The notes: generated by a model from the sequence alone, not told the origin. Counted from the first letter of the stretch, positions 1 through 12,490 are shown. The stretch is DNA of 64,000 nt from Timema cristinae (GCA_039000515.1 JBCFYV010000012.1:38875986-38939985); one strand, 5' to 3'. Translations and numbers: made by a program.

Positions 1-182
1 TAGACGTGTATTAATCACAACTTGTGAATGTGAGGAATGCCAGGCCTCCACCGTGGTTCGGATTCCAAGTTAAACTGTAGGTCCTCCATTTCATCTCACT
101 ATCACCCTACCATTACACATTAGCGTAAGTGCGTATAACCCGAACGGGTAGTAAGACGCGGTGCTAATAATAATAATAATAG
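1..182 (+). mobile_element. 3' part of a family-1 SINE, cut by the window edge
   Basis: Matches the body (CCAGGCCTCCACCGTGG) and tail (GTATAACCCGAACGGGTAG, GACGCGGTGCTAATAATAAT) of the full copies at 38.0 and 56.4 kb. The head lies before base 1. Confidence 0.85.
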
Positions 183-718
183 TATTTTTTAGTTAAAAGA
201 TATGGAACATAGTACCGTTATCAAAACACATTTACATAATATTTAGTTGTTACATTAAACCTAATTTGTAATACTTAATTGTTCAATGGCATGTAGTGTC
301 AGTCTAGTGAAAGGTGGGTGTTCCTACCCATTTCGTTACACATACATTATGAAGTTGTAAATTAATAATGAATTAAATAAAAATATGTTTAACAGGTAGT
401 TATTCCCCTCCCTTTCCTCTCTCCTACCTCATTTGCTTCCATTCGATCCATCTCAGGGATCACGTGGTTATGTTCCTGGACTACATATTGGCATGTTCAT
501 GTTTTGGCTTTTTGGTTACTCAATATACCACCAGCTTCATCGTAGGTAAGCAGCGTTATCTGCACCAGATATAATATAGAATATAATTTCAAAATTCTCT
601 TTCAGTTTGGATCTTCATGTTTTTTCTATATTATATTTTGAACTAAACTATTTATTAAATCCCTGATAAATTCCCTTTGGGCTTAGATATTTATGTTTTT
701 CTAAAACATCTTTTGAAA
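183..718. other. No gene seen
   Basis: AT-rich sequence downstream of the SINE tail. No convincing coding frame or repeat boundary. Confidence 0.5.
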
Positions 719-1220
719 CTTAAATTTTGATTAAATGGTTAGATTGCTACTAGATGGCCAGTTATATAACAAATATTCGATGGACTCTTGCCATAACATT
801 AATTTTTTTGAGGTCACTTTTATCTGGTGAAGTTTAATCAATTGTTTGTCACTAAATGGCATTGTTTGGTCATTTAAGGACCTGCTTAGTAACATTGTAC
901 CCAGGCCGCTAGACTTAAACTTATTTTTAATTTAACTTATCACTAGGCCAGTTTGTATTTGTTTATATATATAATGTATTACGATGTTGAAGTTTAAATG
1001 GTTAGGTTGTCGCTTGACAACATTCTTATATTTTATCATAAATAATTTATTTGAAGGACTTTTGCCATCGCATTCTTACTTTTTGAGGTTACGTAGACGA
1101 GTTAAAGTTAAATGGTTTGTTTGTCACTAGATGACGTAATTTGCTTATCTTAGGCCATAATGATTAATTTTGTATCCAGGTCTCTTGTTTCATACTTTAC
1201 TGTAACTTAACTCATAAATG
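719..1220. repeat. Old imperfect direct duplication (units about 260-290 bp)
   Basis: Blocks recur in the same order: TTAAATGGTTAGATTG / TTAAATGGTTAGGTTG, GACTCTTGCCAT / GACTTTTGCCAT, TTTTTGAGGTCAC / TTTTTGAGGTTACG, TTGTTTGTCACTAAATG / TTGTTTGTCACTAGATG, and GTACCCAGG / GTATCCAGG. No coding content. Confidence 0.6.
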
Positions 1221-1794
1221 GTTAGCTTGTTTCTGATTATAAATTAAATCATCCCCCTTCCATGAAATGGCAGGTCTTAATGTTAACTTGTTATTTCACT
1301 TTAACTCCTGGTTAATAGGAAGCGCGGTCACTTGTTTGTTGTAAAATTGAAACCCATAATATACTATGTATTGTTATGTTTTCTGCCAAGCTTATTTACC
1401 AGGAAATTTGCAAGCTTAATTCCTTAGTTAAATAATGTATTAATTTATATATATGTGAGTTTGTTGTTTCCTTATTGACGCTGGTTTTTTAAATTTCTTT
1501 GACCTCTTAATGGCTATATATTTTTATTTAATACTTCTATTCTTAGTCCTAACTGGGCCAAAGCCCGTTCCTTTCAACCTCACCACTCTACTATTCTATG
1601 TGTGTACATATCAATTGTTTTTTCTAATGTTTAATAAATGACAAATCTTTGTTACTCGTTGCCTTTTATTTTCTTTGATGAGATTTAGGGCTGGGGGTTT
1701 CAAGTTAATTGCCACAATTGATAAAGTACGTCACCTATCCCTAGCTTGAGCTAGTTCTATTCATGTCCCCCTCAATAGTTACATCCTTTTTCTT

Positions 1795-2525
1795 TCAGGC
1801 CCATTCTAATAGTATCCTTACATCTGCATCCAGGTCTTCCCAATGTTCTCTTTCCATTGTGTTTACCAGATAATACCCTGAACATGGTTCTAGATTCTTC
1901 CATTCGTGCTTCATGTTCTACCCAACGTAATCTGTGGGATCAGATTATCCTAATAGTGTTTTATGATGAGTGCATGGTATTTAACTCATTATTATGTAAC
2001 CTCCTCCATTCCCAGTATCTTCATCACCTTTTGGCCCAAATATCTTCCTTTAACACCTTATTTTCGAACATTTGAAATTTCTTTTCGTCATATAAGGTAT
2101 GATAACATGTTTCGCAGCCATAGAGTACTACCGGTAAAATTATTATGTTGTATTTTAATCGTTTTACATTCATTAACAACAGGTGAGATGCTAACAATTT
2201 ATTGACCTAGTAATATCATGCATTTACTGACTTTATTCTCGTCCTAGTTTCGACTATATTATGGTTATAGCTAGATTATATTGTTCCTAAATATTTAAAA
2301 TCATTAACCATGTCAAATGATATGTTGTTCGCAGTGATTTCTAAATTATCGTCCCCAATCTGTGCTTGCTGTGTAATCATATACTCAGACTTTCCAGCGT
2401 TCACTTCTAAAACTATTTCCCTAGCATATTTTAATAAAATTGATGCCTTTCTTGCTCAAATTTCCTTAATATTATCTAATAAAGCCAACTCATCTGAGTA
2501 TCCTAATAGCTGTATCGTTTAATGT
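1795..2525 (-). pseudogene. Non-LTR retrotransposon (LINE) C-terminal relic
   Basis: On minus: IQLLGYSDELALLDNI (RT active-site region), LEVNAGKSEYMIT, FKYLGT, GCETCYHTLYDEKK, then RRLHNNELNTM, RLRWVEHEARMEESR and GKRTLGRPGCR, the ordered C-terminal blocks of an insect LINE. Several stops and frame changes. Confidence 0.72.
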
Positions 2526-2648
2526 CAACCATTCCCTACTTTCTTGCATTACCCTAGTACACAGACAAATAATATACCCTGACACTCAACCTCCAGGTCA
2601 AAATGGTTGCACTCCTTTTGGCAGCTTTATTCCTTCAAAACTAGGATC

Positions 2649-3595
2649 TAGTGATGGGCACAATCGAGTAAAAATAATCGAGTGACTCGATTGTGTTGTG
2701 TAATCGGCAGTATTCGATTCTTCCGGGATTACTCGAGTAACTTTACTCGGACCTTGTTATTCTTTTATTTTCTCTTTTCTTATCAGTTAAATGAGAATAT
2801 ATTTTATTGGCTGGACTGTTTATCATGCTATTTCCATTTAAAATGCATATTCTCTTGGAACTCATTTTTCACCAACAGTTTCTGTTGCTACGCAAAAGGA
2901 CCCTTTATAGTTTAAATGTTTCACATGCATTTTCAGTACAAAATGCTTGCAGATGTAAAGTACACAACCGAAAAGCATGCTAACTAAGTGTATCACATTT
3001 CCAATTCTTTTTAAAATTACCAATGAAAGTTAGTCGGTATCTCGGCAGTCTTATTTCCACAATCGCATATAACGAAACTAATTAATGTCTTTCTTAATTA
3101 TTTTATTGATTATAATTTATCCTTAGTAAAATAAGATTATCTATAAATTGAAATTAATTAGAGTAAGTTACAAAAAAGAAAAAAAAAACTGTTTTCACTT
3201 TTAAAACGGTACAATTATTATCAATTTCTTTAACATGAATGTATAAAAAAAGTTTATTTTATTAAAAAGAGCACAAAACATTTTTTTTTTGTGAGACACT
3301 TCTTAATACGCATACTTTCATATTGGCTACATGGAACATGATACCTGAAAATAATGGGGTGGAGGTCACTATTAGTGTCGACTGCCTACCACAGGAAGAG
3401 AGTATTGACATGTTATTGGAATAGAATTCCATTGCGAGACTCCCGAGTAATGTTGTTCAACCAATTGCCACAGTACGATTCGAGTAGATGATTCGCTAAA
3501 GATTACGCGAGTTAATTTACTCAATTACTCGATTTTTTAAAAGAGAATCGAGTAATTACTCGATTCTTAGAATTACTCGGTTGTGCCCATCACTA
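2649..3595. mobile_element. Non-autonomous hAT transposon (947 bp)
   Basis: Ends TAGTGATGGGCACAA / TTGTGCCCATCACTA, the hAT-type terminus, with nearby inverted blocks rich in ATCGAGTAA. Flanking 8-bp sequences CTAGGATC (2641-2648) and CTAGTATC (3596-3603) differ by one base, as expected for an old hAT target duplication. The interior is AT-rich without a transposase. Confidence 0.88.
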
Positions 3596-3639
3596 CTAGT
3601 ATCACTGCTGTTAGTCCTATCATCACCCAGCAGTGACAC

Positions 3640-4960
3640 TTGCGAAGCCCAGTGTTGAAGGACTCCTATAAAAGGGGGATAGGAAGAATTGTGGGAATTA
3701 TAGCGGAGTGACACTTACGTGACATTGTGCAAAGATATTTGAGAAAGTTCTAAAGAGTGAAAAGAGGGTTAAGGGAGGAGCAGTAATGCTTCAGACCAGG
3801 TAGGTCCACAATAGATCTAATATTCACTGTGAGGCAGTTGCAGGAAAACCATTATGAGTTCGGGAAGGATCTGCTGATGGCTTTTCTAGACATGGAAAAA
3901 GTTTATGACAGTGCGTGCAGGTGTGGGATTTGTTAAAAAATAAAGGGAAGGAGGATGGAATATTGGGGAGAGTAAGAGAAATGTACAAGGGAATCGTGGG
4001 CTATGTGAACGTGGGAGGGGAGCGTACAGAATGGTTTGAGCTGAGAAATGGCTTGAAACAGGGAAGCGAATTATCGCCATTGTTCGTGTTAGTAATGGGT
4101 GTAATTACGAAGTAGGTGATATGAAGAGTAGGGGGGAAACATGAGTACAATGGTGTTTGTGGACGACCTAATGGTGTGGGAAAACTAGGAGCTAGAAGGG
4201 CAGGAACAGTTGGATGTATGGAATGAGGTGGTAGTACACTATGGAATGAAGTTTATGTAAAGAAGAATGAATTGGTGATTACAACACTGAAGGAAAATAG
4301 TCACACTAGAGGAGTAACATTAGGAAGAGAGTAACTTAAGAAAGTGTAAAGCTCCAAGTACTTGGGTAATGTGGTAGAGAAAAGAGGAAGAAACGAGGGA
4401 GAAATTAGGGAGAGAGGAAGGCAAGCAGAGATCTTTTACAAAATCATCCGAAGTCTGGCCTGTAGTTGAGATGTTCCGCAGAAGTGCAAAGGCGTGATGT
4501 ATAGGGCGTATTATTTCCCAATATTACATTATGCATCAGAAGCCTAGATGACGAAGGAAAGGGGTCAGAGCAGGATACAGGCATGCGAGATGATATTTCT
4601 GAGGAGTAGAGTGGGAGTGGCAAATTTGGACATAGTGATGAATGAAAGAATGAGAGAGAGAGTGAAGGAGGAACCCCTGCAGGATAGGATAGAAAAGGAT
4701 AGATTGGGTTGATATAGACATGTGAAGAGGATGGAAGAGGGGATAATTTGAAGGAGGATGCTCAAATTGGAGGTGGGGGTCAGGAGGTGAACAGGAAAAC
4801 CCAGTGACAGGTGGATATAGAGGGTGAAAAGGAGTGTGGAGAGGAATGGATTGGGCCAGCGTGGAGGAAAAAAAATGGTGGGAAGACAGAGGTAAATGGA
4901 TAGGCTTATGTTTGAGGTAGACCCTGCCAGTGGCAGGAAACTGTGCATGATGGTGATGCT
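3640..4960 (+). pseudogene. Non-LTR retrotransposon (LINE) reverse transcriptase relic
   Basis: Frames on + give LLMAFLDMEKVYDS (cf. F-D-L-E-K-A-Y-D), then REMYKGIVGYVNVGGERTE and LRNGLKQGSELSPLFVLV (RT domain 4), VFVDDLMVWE (catalytic Asp-Asp) and YLGNVVEKRGR. The 3' end resembles the Arg/Trp-rich C-terminus seen in the fragment at 62.5 kb. Many stops and frameshifts; N-terminal endonuclease absent. It ends at the (TA)n at 4991. Confidence 0.75.
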
Positions 4961-4990
4961 ATGCATGTTTTACATTATAAACCTATACAG

Positions 4991-5061
<71 letters not shown>

Positions 5062-5072
5062 TACACACACAC
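4991..5072. repeat. (TA)n / (CA)n microsatellite
   Basis: About 70 bp of alternating TA with one interruption near 5035, followed by ACACACAC. It forms the junction between the LINE relic and the transposase relic. Confidence 0.97.
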
Positions 5073-5084
5073 AATAATACCGTG

Positions 5085-6065
5085 CTCTTTTCACCTCCTC
5101 AAGAATTAAGCTCAAAACATTACTAGCACATAGTTTCAAGAAATCCTTCTGGCTACCCCATGATATGTAGTGAGCATGCATTCTTTGACCAGATTTTCTT
5201 AAATAAGCTACAGTTTCTAGATGCTGTTTAAGTTCAACGTTGTACCTGCCCACAGGCTGGATTGTTGACAAGAAAAGGCCACAGTCATCATAATCTACAG
5301 TAGAATGTATTCCATGGAAAGGTAAATTTCTTTGGGCTAATTAGAATGTGACATCAACCACCAAAGTTAAAATCTTACGCCACTTCTTCTCTTACTACTT
5401 CCTCTCTAATACTTTGTTGCAATGCTTCTTCAATGCCACTTTTACCACTAAGTGTCTGAAATAATTCCTTCCACTGAACATAACTTTTTAAATGGTGTGG
5501 GTTTCCTTCAAGACTCCTTACTTTACTATAAAGTTTTTTCCAATTATCACTAATCCCTCCTTCGCAGAATTTGGATTGGTGCAACTGAGGTTCGCCTCTG
5601 AAGAGACCACATGGAAAACAAAACAGTGCTGCGACGTCTTCACCCCATACAATACAATCTCTTGGAATACACTCACCATTACAAAAACATTTTGAAAAAT
5701 TGATTTTGGAAAAATTCTGCCATAAGAATCACGAGGGAATTTTCTCGGTTTTGGTGAAAGGACCCTTTAGCACAATTAAATCTCTCTTCTCATTATTAAG
5801 GTGCTTCAAAGAGGCTTGGTCGTAGCTACATGATGTTTCCTGACTACTTTCATCTTCAACAGTAGGTCCTTTAGTGTTTTTCAATCCCTCGTGTAAATCA
5901 CTATGTCCATCATACGTTTCTTTGTTACTCCCATTGCATTGGTTCCCTGGTTCTACCTCATTATTACTAAGAAAAACAGACTGCGGCTTTTAAAACTCAG
6001 ACTTCTTCCTTTCGATGTCACAGTCTTCTTCTCTCCTTTTCTTCGCGCACCTGTTCAGCTTTTTT
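5085..6065 (-). pseudogene. TTF-type zinc-finger hAT/ZMYM-like transposase fragment, broken
   Basis: On the minus strand the frames read, in order, a Lys/Glu-rich N-terminus, GPFTKTEKIPS, a cysteine-rich TTF finger (CFCNGECIPRDCIVW and ALFCFPCGLF), FCEGGISDNWKKLYSK, a helical part, LAQRNLPFHGIHST and LSTIQPVGRYNVELKQHL, ending EEVKRARYYC. This is the layout of TTF-finger transposase-derived proteins. It has a stop near 5730, a frameshift near 5377 followed by another stop, and it is cut off at about 5085 by a TG/TA microsatellite just where the catalytic domain should begin. Confidence 0.75.
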
Positions 6066-6109
6066 ATGCTTCCTTCTCGCTGATCCAGACTGGTATGTAC
6101 GCTTAATTT

Positions 6110-6998
6110 TTCTTATTTTTCTATTTCACCTACAAATTAATAACTACACAAGCGTCAATAAGAGCGATAAATATATATATATTATTATTATATTTAAATA
6201 TGATTTCAATTATTAAGAATAAAAATTAAGAGTAATATTTAAAAAATGAAAAACAGGTATAATATAAAGATGAAAACTAATATAAATAGATGCAATTTTT
6301 TCATTAGTTAAAATAAAGTATATAATACTTAAATGTCTTAAGATATTCCTTTTATTGAATATAAATAATATAGTTTTGTGTATACTTGACTATCTACTAA
6401 CCTTATTGCCTCATTTAGTACATTCAATATTTTACAACAAAAATAACCCGGTAAAAACACTCATCGCCACCTTATACAAAATAACACTTCAGCTATACTA
6501 ATCATTATGGTTTTGAGAAGTAGTCAAGAAGTAGAGAAAGGATTATCAGAACAGATTTAGCGTCACAAGATAGAAAACAATTTGCGCAAACCCACATTAT
6601 TTTACTGCGCATTAGGGAAGATCAGTCTATGATTAGCGCTTGCATGCTTCAAACCGGCTGCCTGGAAGTAAGTGCTACACTTGCTAAATAAAAATAAGCT
6701 GTAACAAATGATGTGTTTAAATGTGAGTGTAGTTCTTCGGGCTGGTGTAGCTTCTTAGCCTTTCTGTCTATCCACTGTGCCAACCAACTTCTTGGAAGAA
6801 GGGTAAACTTACAGTTATTATAGTACAAGGTTTTTTTTGAAAGTTGTTAAGTTATAGTTACTGTTTTTGCTTTGTCATAATAATGTACCCTCTCGGCCTC
6901 TCCTCTCCCTCTTTTTTTGTCATTCTAAACAACCCCCACTCCCACCCCCTCCCCTTTCACATACAACACACACACAAAACGCTATCCTCCAATCCCAG
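6110..6998. other. No gene seen; pyrimidine-rich patch
   Basis: AT-rich, with a C/T-rich patch at 6889-6960 and a short CA run at 6966-6976 just before the 2-kb transposon. No supported gene. Confidence 0.5.
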
Positions 6999-9026
6999 CA
7001 GGGCTATTATGACCACGACGCAAAACGAATTTGCGACCGTTAGCAGAGAGACGCTAGACTTTGCGTCAAAAGTTATTATGGCCGACCACTCTGCGAAAGC
7101 AAAGTCCTTGCGAGCGCAAATATTTCTCTAGTAGCGTGACGCTAAGTTGCGCAGACATTTTACTTGTCCTTTGGTTTGCGTTACGAGGTTATGTTTGCTA
7201 GTTTTTGTAATTTATTACGTGTTTTGTGTTACCTTATTTAAACTTGCCATCTCATTAGCCCAATATAATTACCTCAAAACTTTTTGTGTGTGTTTCACAT
7301 AATCTAGCTTTAAATAGGCCTAAATCATAATCTAGGCCATGAGTGGAGATAGTACGCTTACACTGAATGTTAAAAGAATGTTTTATTTGAAACATAGCAC
7401 TATCAAAATGCATTACTATTCACTATCAACAAAATGATAATTCTGGTGATAAAATAATAAAACGTAGGCCTAATATGTTTAAGATGCCTCAACAAAACTT
7501 TAATGATGAAATCATATTTAAACTGAATCGTACATACAGTAGTAATTACTATCCACATTAATGTGGGTTGTAGGCCTATGAAATATTGCAGCCAAGACTG
7601 GAAATAACTAAATAGGCCCTAGCTTAATATTTGCATGCGGTTTGGTTTAGGCCTAGATTTTAATCATAAAAGGTTTACCAAAGTTATCTGAAACCAATAA
7701 TTAGTAGTTAAAGCTAGTTATACTGAATTGAATAAATTGCAAACAAATCATTATAAAGAAATAAAATATCCTTATATTCTTAATCACTTAACTAAAGTCT
7801 CAATAATTCCCTTTAAGTAAAAGATGCATTTTATTATTTTAGCCATCCAAACCACCGTCTGTTTTACTTTTTTTGTTAACTTAGTAGGACGACTAACATT
7901 AAGTTGTCAGAAATATTCAGTGTAAACACAATTTTTGGGAGATCTTGAACGCTTTCATCAACTTTAATTAGTTTTACTTTCTAAGATCTTAACACTGCAT
8001 ATTTGATTCAATCTCAAACGTGAGAACCTTTTCAACACTGTAAATTAATAAAATTAGCACAAAGTCTGCCTATATATGTTCAGGTGGAGTACCGTATAGA
8101 TGGGAAGTTTTCTTTATCTAACCTCAATTCAATCAAACCATATAAAATTTAAAACACCTTACTGTAGGCCTATATCTTTGAACGTTCAATTTTTGGCTTG
8201 ACAAAATCGAGGACGGTTTTAAAATAGGCCTACTAAGAAAGCCAAAATACAAAATATTAATCTACTGTTTGATAAATGTTGTTTTTGAAAAGAAAGTTTT
8301 ATAAGGCATATATTTTTTTAGTTAAAAAATTTAATTATTTTAAATTAAAATAGGCCTAAATATAAGGAGAAGTCTACATTATAAACTGTTGAAATTATTT
8401 TTAATTAATATAATAAAACACACTTGTTCCAGTATCAACATGAATATATGAAGAATAAAGCATTGGGTCGTAAAGCATAAATCTTACAAAAACATTGTTT
8501 CTTTATTAGCCAACTTCTCATACTAGTTTATTCATTTCCCCATGTGACATTACTATTTTAATGCATAGCTCACATGTTTTTTACTACAATATGTTATGTG
8601 TATTGAATAATGTAGGCCTAGTATTTTTTCATTTCAAATCGTAGGCAAACAAAATTATGCAAGTGATTTATTAAATTAAGCTAGGTTAAATCGTTCTTGC
8701 AAATAATGTGACTTGTGATCAGCTGTTTGGGAATATAAAAATAAATGAATAATGTTCAGTCATGAACACCAGCATTCTTGAAATAAATGTACCTAATCTC
8801 TAGCCTCTAACTTCTTAAAAGGTAATATTCTTTGGAAAAGTGTTGCCAACTCTTGACACAAACTGATTTTATTCTGTGCGTTAACGCTAGAAGCAAAGTC
8901 GAAGCTAAAACTAGCGGACGATACAAAGTGTGGTGGTCATAATAACCCAGACGCTATCTTTTCTTCGAAAGTGAAGCTAACTGGCGGTAGCAACTAACTT
9001 TGCGTCGAATGGTCATAATAGCCCTG
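6999..9026. mobile_element. 2-kb non-autonomous DNA transposon with long inverted ends
   Basis: Ends CAGGGCTATTATGACC (6999-7014) and its inverse GGTCATAATAGCCCTG (9011-9026). Inverted similarity, including GACGCAAA and TTATGACC blocks, continues roughly 70-130 bp inward. The interior is AT-rich with no transposase. CAGGG-type ends suggest hAT, but I see no 8-bp target duplication, so the superfamily is open. Confidence 0.8.
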
Positions 9027-9075
9027 CAGGCCTGTCCCAAACACAACATTCCGTTGCAGCTTATCAACCCTTGTG

Positions 9076-9117
9076 TTAATATATTAATTGCCAAGTTTAA
9101 TATATTAATTGCCAAGT
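9076..9117. repeat. 21-bp perfect tandem duplication
   Basis: TTAATATATTAATTGCCAAG plus T, twice (9076-9096, 9097-9117), just outside the right end of the 6999-9026 element. Confidence 0.95.
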
Positions 9118-9872
9118 GTTTTCAAAGTACCAAAGTATAGTCGCAACAAAACACCATGGGGTGTATGCATCAGGCACACAACTTCGACTACCTCACCATT
9201 AATAATAACAGTTTTGCATGGTAATAATATTTCTTATAAATATAATTGGAGGATTGAAAAAAAAAATTAATAATCAATATTGTAACGACCTTTAATTTTA
9301 CTTAAGCTACCTTAAAAACGAGGTATTAAGAAAATAGTTTTAAATATATGCTATTATTAACTTTTCTAAAATAAATGTTGCTTGGGTGATCGGCGCCCTC
9401 GGCTAAGTGAGGGCCTGGGGTAAACTGCCCCCTTTTCCCCTCCCCCCATCCCTTTCTGGGCGGCCCTGACTACAGCTGGTGCTAGTAGCAGACTACACTT
9501 TAGCTCAGCCCCAAACACTTGTGAAGCTCAAATAAATTAGTGACGTCAGGTTGTCATGGCAATCATTCTGTAACTCATGTAGAGCTCGGGGTGCTTCTGA
9601 CCAAGCCCAGCCAGCACAGAGACAGAGCGCATGTTAACAAACGAGCGTTTTATGTCACGCACTGGCGTAATTATGGTTTTGGTAATATTCTCAATAAACT
9701 GGGGGGGAACTACAATTTTTTAAATTTATTTATGTATTTTACTATGCAATGAAAAGATATGAGAAAATCGGTATGAATTTCAAAATATGTTTTGTTTCTT
9801 CTTTTTCTTTATTTTGCAGGGAGGGCGGTGCCCCAGACCACTCCTTCACGAGCCTTCTCTGTATATACTATA

Positions 9873-10882
9873 CAGGATGATCCAAAAGTTACGCAACCTT
9901 GTTTTTTCAATGACGATTCTCGCAAAAGAACATGGAAAATGAATATGTTGTTTATATGTATGGCAACAATGTGATGTTGGCAAGGTGTTGTGCAGTCCGT
10001 GTGACCTTGATATGTACACTAGGTCTAGTCAGTTGAGTTACAGCATTTGAAAGTGTAAGATGAGTTTTTCATGAGCAGTGCGAGTATTAATTTTGGAACA
10101 TTATTCTAAGGCCAATTCATACATGGAATGCAAACAATCATTTTGTGCGTAACTTTCCAGAATCATACGTGCCAAATAAATCAACAATATGCCTAATTGT
10201 ACACTGTTTTCGTGAAAGAGGCCGCGTGAGTGACAAGAAGCGTTCTGGATGGCCTTCCATGTCCGAGTGATCAAAATTTGAATAAGGTTAGGAAGTTCTT
10301 AGAACGGTCAGCCAGGAAGCCCCTAAGAAGATTATCACAGCAGACTTGATTGAGCTATGGAACAACGTGGAGGTGTACGAGGCGGCTGAAACGTGTGCCT
10401 TATAAAATTCACACAATTCAAGAACTCAAGGAACAAGACAAAGCAAAAAGATTGCTATACTGTGGATGGTCCCGATAACTTGTGACCATGACATTACTGG
10501 CTGTGTTTTTTTGTTGATTGTGTGATTTCTAAGGGCATGTAGCCACCTCGTTCCCCAGACCTAACACCCCTTGATTTTATATGTGGAGATACTTAAAACA
10601 GACAGTGTATGCAAACAACCCTTGAACTTTGGCTGAACTGCAAACCAACATTTATAGGTGCAGTACAACCATAGGTACACCAAGCAATGATTTGTCGTGT
10701 GTCTAGAAATATGATTAAACGAGTGAATTTGTGTTACAGAGAAGAAGTATCACACTTTCAACACCTTCTGTTATTTCCTTATGGTTTATTGTTTTGTTTA
10801 TATGGTTTATATTAGATATATATATTATATGGCACAAAATATAAGTTTATTCTTTAGGTTGCGTGACTTTTGGATTGTCCTG
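9873..10882 (+). mobile_element. Decayed mariner-like transposon (1.0 kb)
   Basis: TA-flanked ends CAGGATGATCCAAAAGTTAC and the inverse of CAGGACAATCCAAAAGTCAC. On + the interior shows a transposase helix-turn-helix relic (YSKANSYMECKQSF, SYVPNKSTI, FRERGRVSDKKRSG), then a deletion, and later PPRSPDLTPLDFI, the mariner block before the third catalytic residue. Many stops and about 0.3 kb missing. Confidence 0.82.
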
Positions 10883-11114
10883 TACATTTATATAGTATAT
10901 ATATTTTACATATAGATATAGAATATATATAAACTGTATATATGTATATATATTTATCTTTCACATATAATTACTATAAATATATATACAAAATGATATA
11001 AATACATAAAATATTCCTACATACATTCTAATTTATTGAACTTAATTTTATTGGCACTGTCCAATAATACGAATATAAAAACATAGCTTGTGTTTGTATA
11101 ATAATAGTGCCAAC

Positions 11115-11269
11115 CTGTTTTCCGCTAAGGCCGTGATATTGTCCCAGTGCAGCTATGGTGTCCACTTCAGAAAAGGTAATGTTGAAGAAGTCCTCTGGAT
11201 TTATGCCAGCAGTGGCCCAGCCCAAATGCTGCAGACTCTGTTCGGGTACGGCATTCACGTCCCATGGAC
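11115..11269 (-). CDS. Second internal exon of the same minus-strand gene (tentative)
   Basis: On the minus strand the acceptor gaacgtcag|GTCC (or gaacag|AGTC, 34 nt further in) opens 155 nt ending at donor AAACAG|GTTGGC. The peptide includes PWDVNAVPEQSLQHLGW, then PEDFFNITFSEVDTIAALG and YHGLSGKQ. The 'LG...GLSxxQ' ending and 'PxDFxNITxSEVD' helix have the same style as the 19.5-kb exon. With the outer acceptors, the 19.5-kb exon ends in phase 0 while this one needs one leading base, so at least one exon between them is missing from my reading, or the inner acceptors are used. Neither the first nor the last exon was found. Confidence 0.5.
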
Positions 11270-11844
11270 CTGACGTTCAATAGGTCATGCGTATTTAGGC
11301 TAGGTCTATATTCATATGTAATACTCACTAATACATAATTATGAAGTCAAAACATTACTCTCAATTATATCTTTCATAAATAGTGCACAAATCATAAAGT
11401 AAATTTAACTTACTACTTCTTACTAATTATTCTTTAACTTGAGCATGACTCAATGAAAATGCGAGTATAAGTTCTAGCCAATTACAATGCCGGGATACAC
11501 CACAAACAGTAAATAATTTTTGTTCATGTTTAAAAATCAGCATTTAGGCATATTTGTTTTTTATTAACTATGTGTCTTAGTTTTGGCGTCAATGACTAAT
11601 AATTGTAATTGTGATTGAAAATAAAGAGGAATTATTACATTTTTGTTTATGTTAATTGAAAAGTATTTCTATGCTATAATAATATGGACAATAATAAAAT
11701 TAGAACCAAATAAATAAACAAATCTTATTTAATAGTGTACTATTTACTAACTAAATTAGGTTTATTCAATGTTTTAAAATATAGAATTTAGTATTCGTTG
11801 TTTTTTCAAGATAACCTTTAGAAGATGTATTTTTAGAAACCTTG

Positions 11845-12490
11845 GCTGTACCCGAATAGTCTTATTTATGCACTGTAGCCTTGATACATATCCTTGAGAG
11901 TTGAGTTGGAAATCACGTGATCAAGTGTAGATCTGTCCGAATAGTCACGAAGGATGCCGATGCATCCCTCTTCACGTCCATGGATCCATGGATGGAAGTC
12001 ACACATCGTCGAAACGTCCTCGTTCGGCCTTGTTGTGGAGATCAACCGGCAACTATTCTATTATTATCTTATTTGGCTATCAATTGTTTTGTTTTCGCCT
12101 CCACGCATAATTTTATATTACCCGCCATTTCAACTTTATGACCCGTGTGTTGATATTCTTGAAATGTCGTGCAAAAAGAAGTTGCTAAAAATCTGTAAGT
12201 ATGCCGAATAATTGCACGTTCTATTTAAAATATTATAAACAAAGTAATAACTCCTTGAATGTATCTTAAACCAATGTGAATAGTTTTCTTTAGGACTTAT
12301 AGATGGCGTTTACGTGGTTTCTAAGATCATTGCTAGAGAGCAACACTGCGGACCCAGAGATGTATAGAGGTAATTGGCGTTCGAATAGTTTGATGCAGTC
12401 TTCTTTTGGGAAGTGCATGGCGAGTGTGTATTCATTCAGACTGCATCCCACGGGTCCTTGACAAGGATCCTTGGACTATTCGGATACAGC
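11845..12490. mobile_element. Putative MITE with CCGAATAGTC ends
   Basis: GCTGTACCCGAATAGTC (11845-11861) is inverted at 12474-12490 with one mismatch; a third related copy (ATCTGTCCGAATAGTC, 11931-11946) lies just inside the left end. The interior has two short exon-like pieces on +: ATGTCGTGCAAAAAGAAG ending at a GTAAGT donor (about 12195), and an acceptor tttag before GVYVVSKIIAREQ (about 12295-12360). I do not recognise a protein. Confidence 0.5.

Noticed and set aside
9360..9480. GC-rich segment with GGGCGGCCCTG as a promoter or CpG island
   Set aside because: It looks like the end of another DNA transposon (CAGGGCCGCCC-type terminus); no second end was found, so it is not called.
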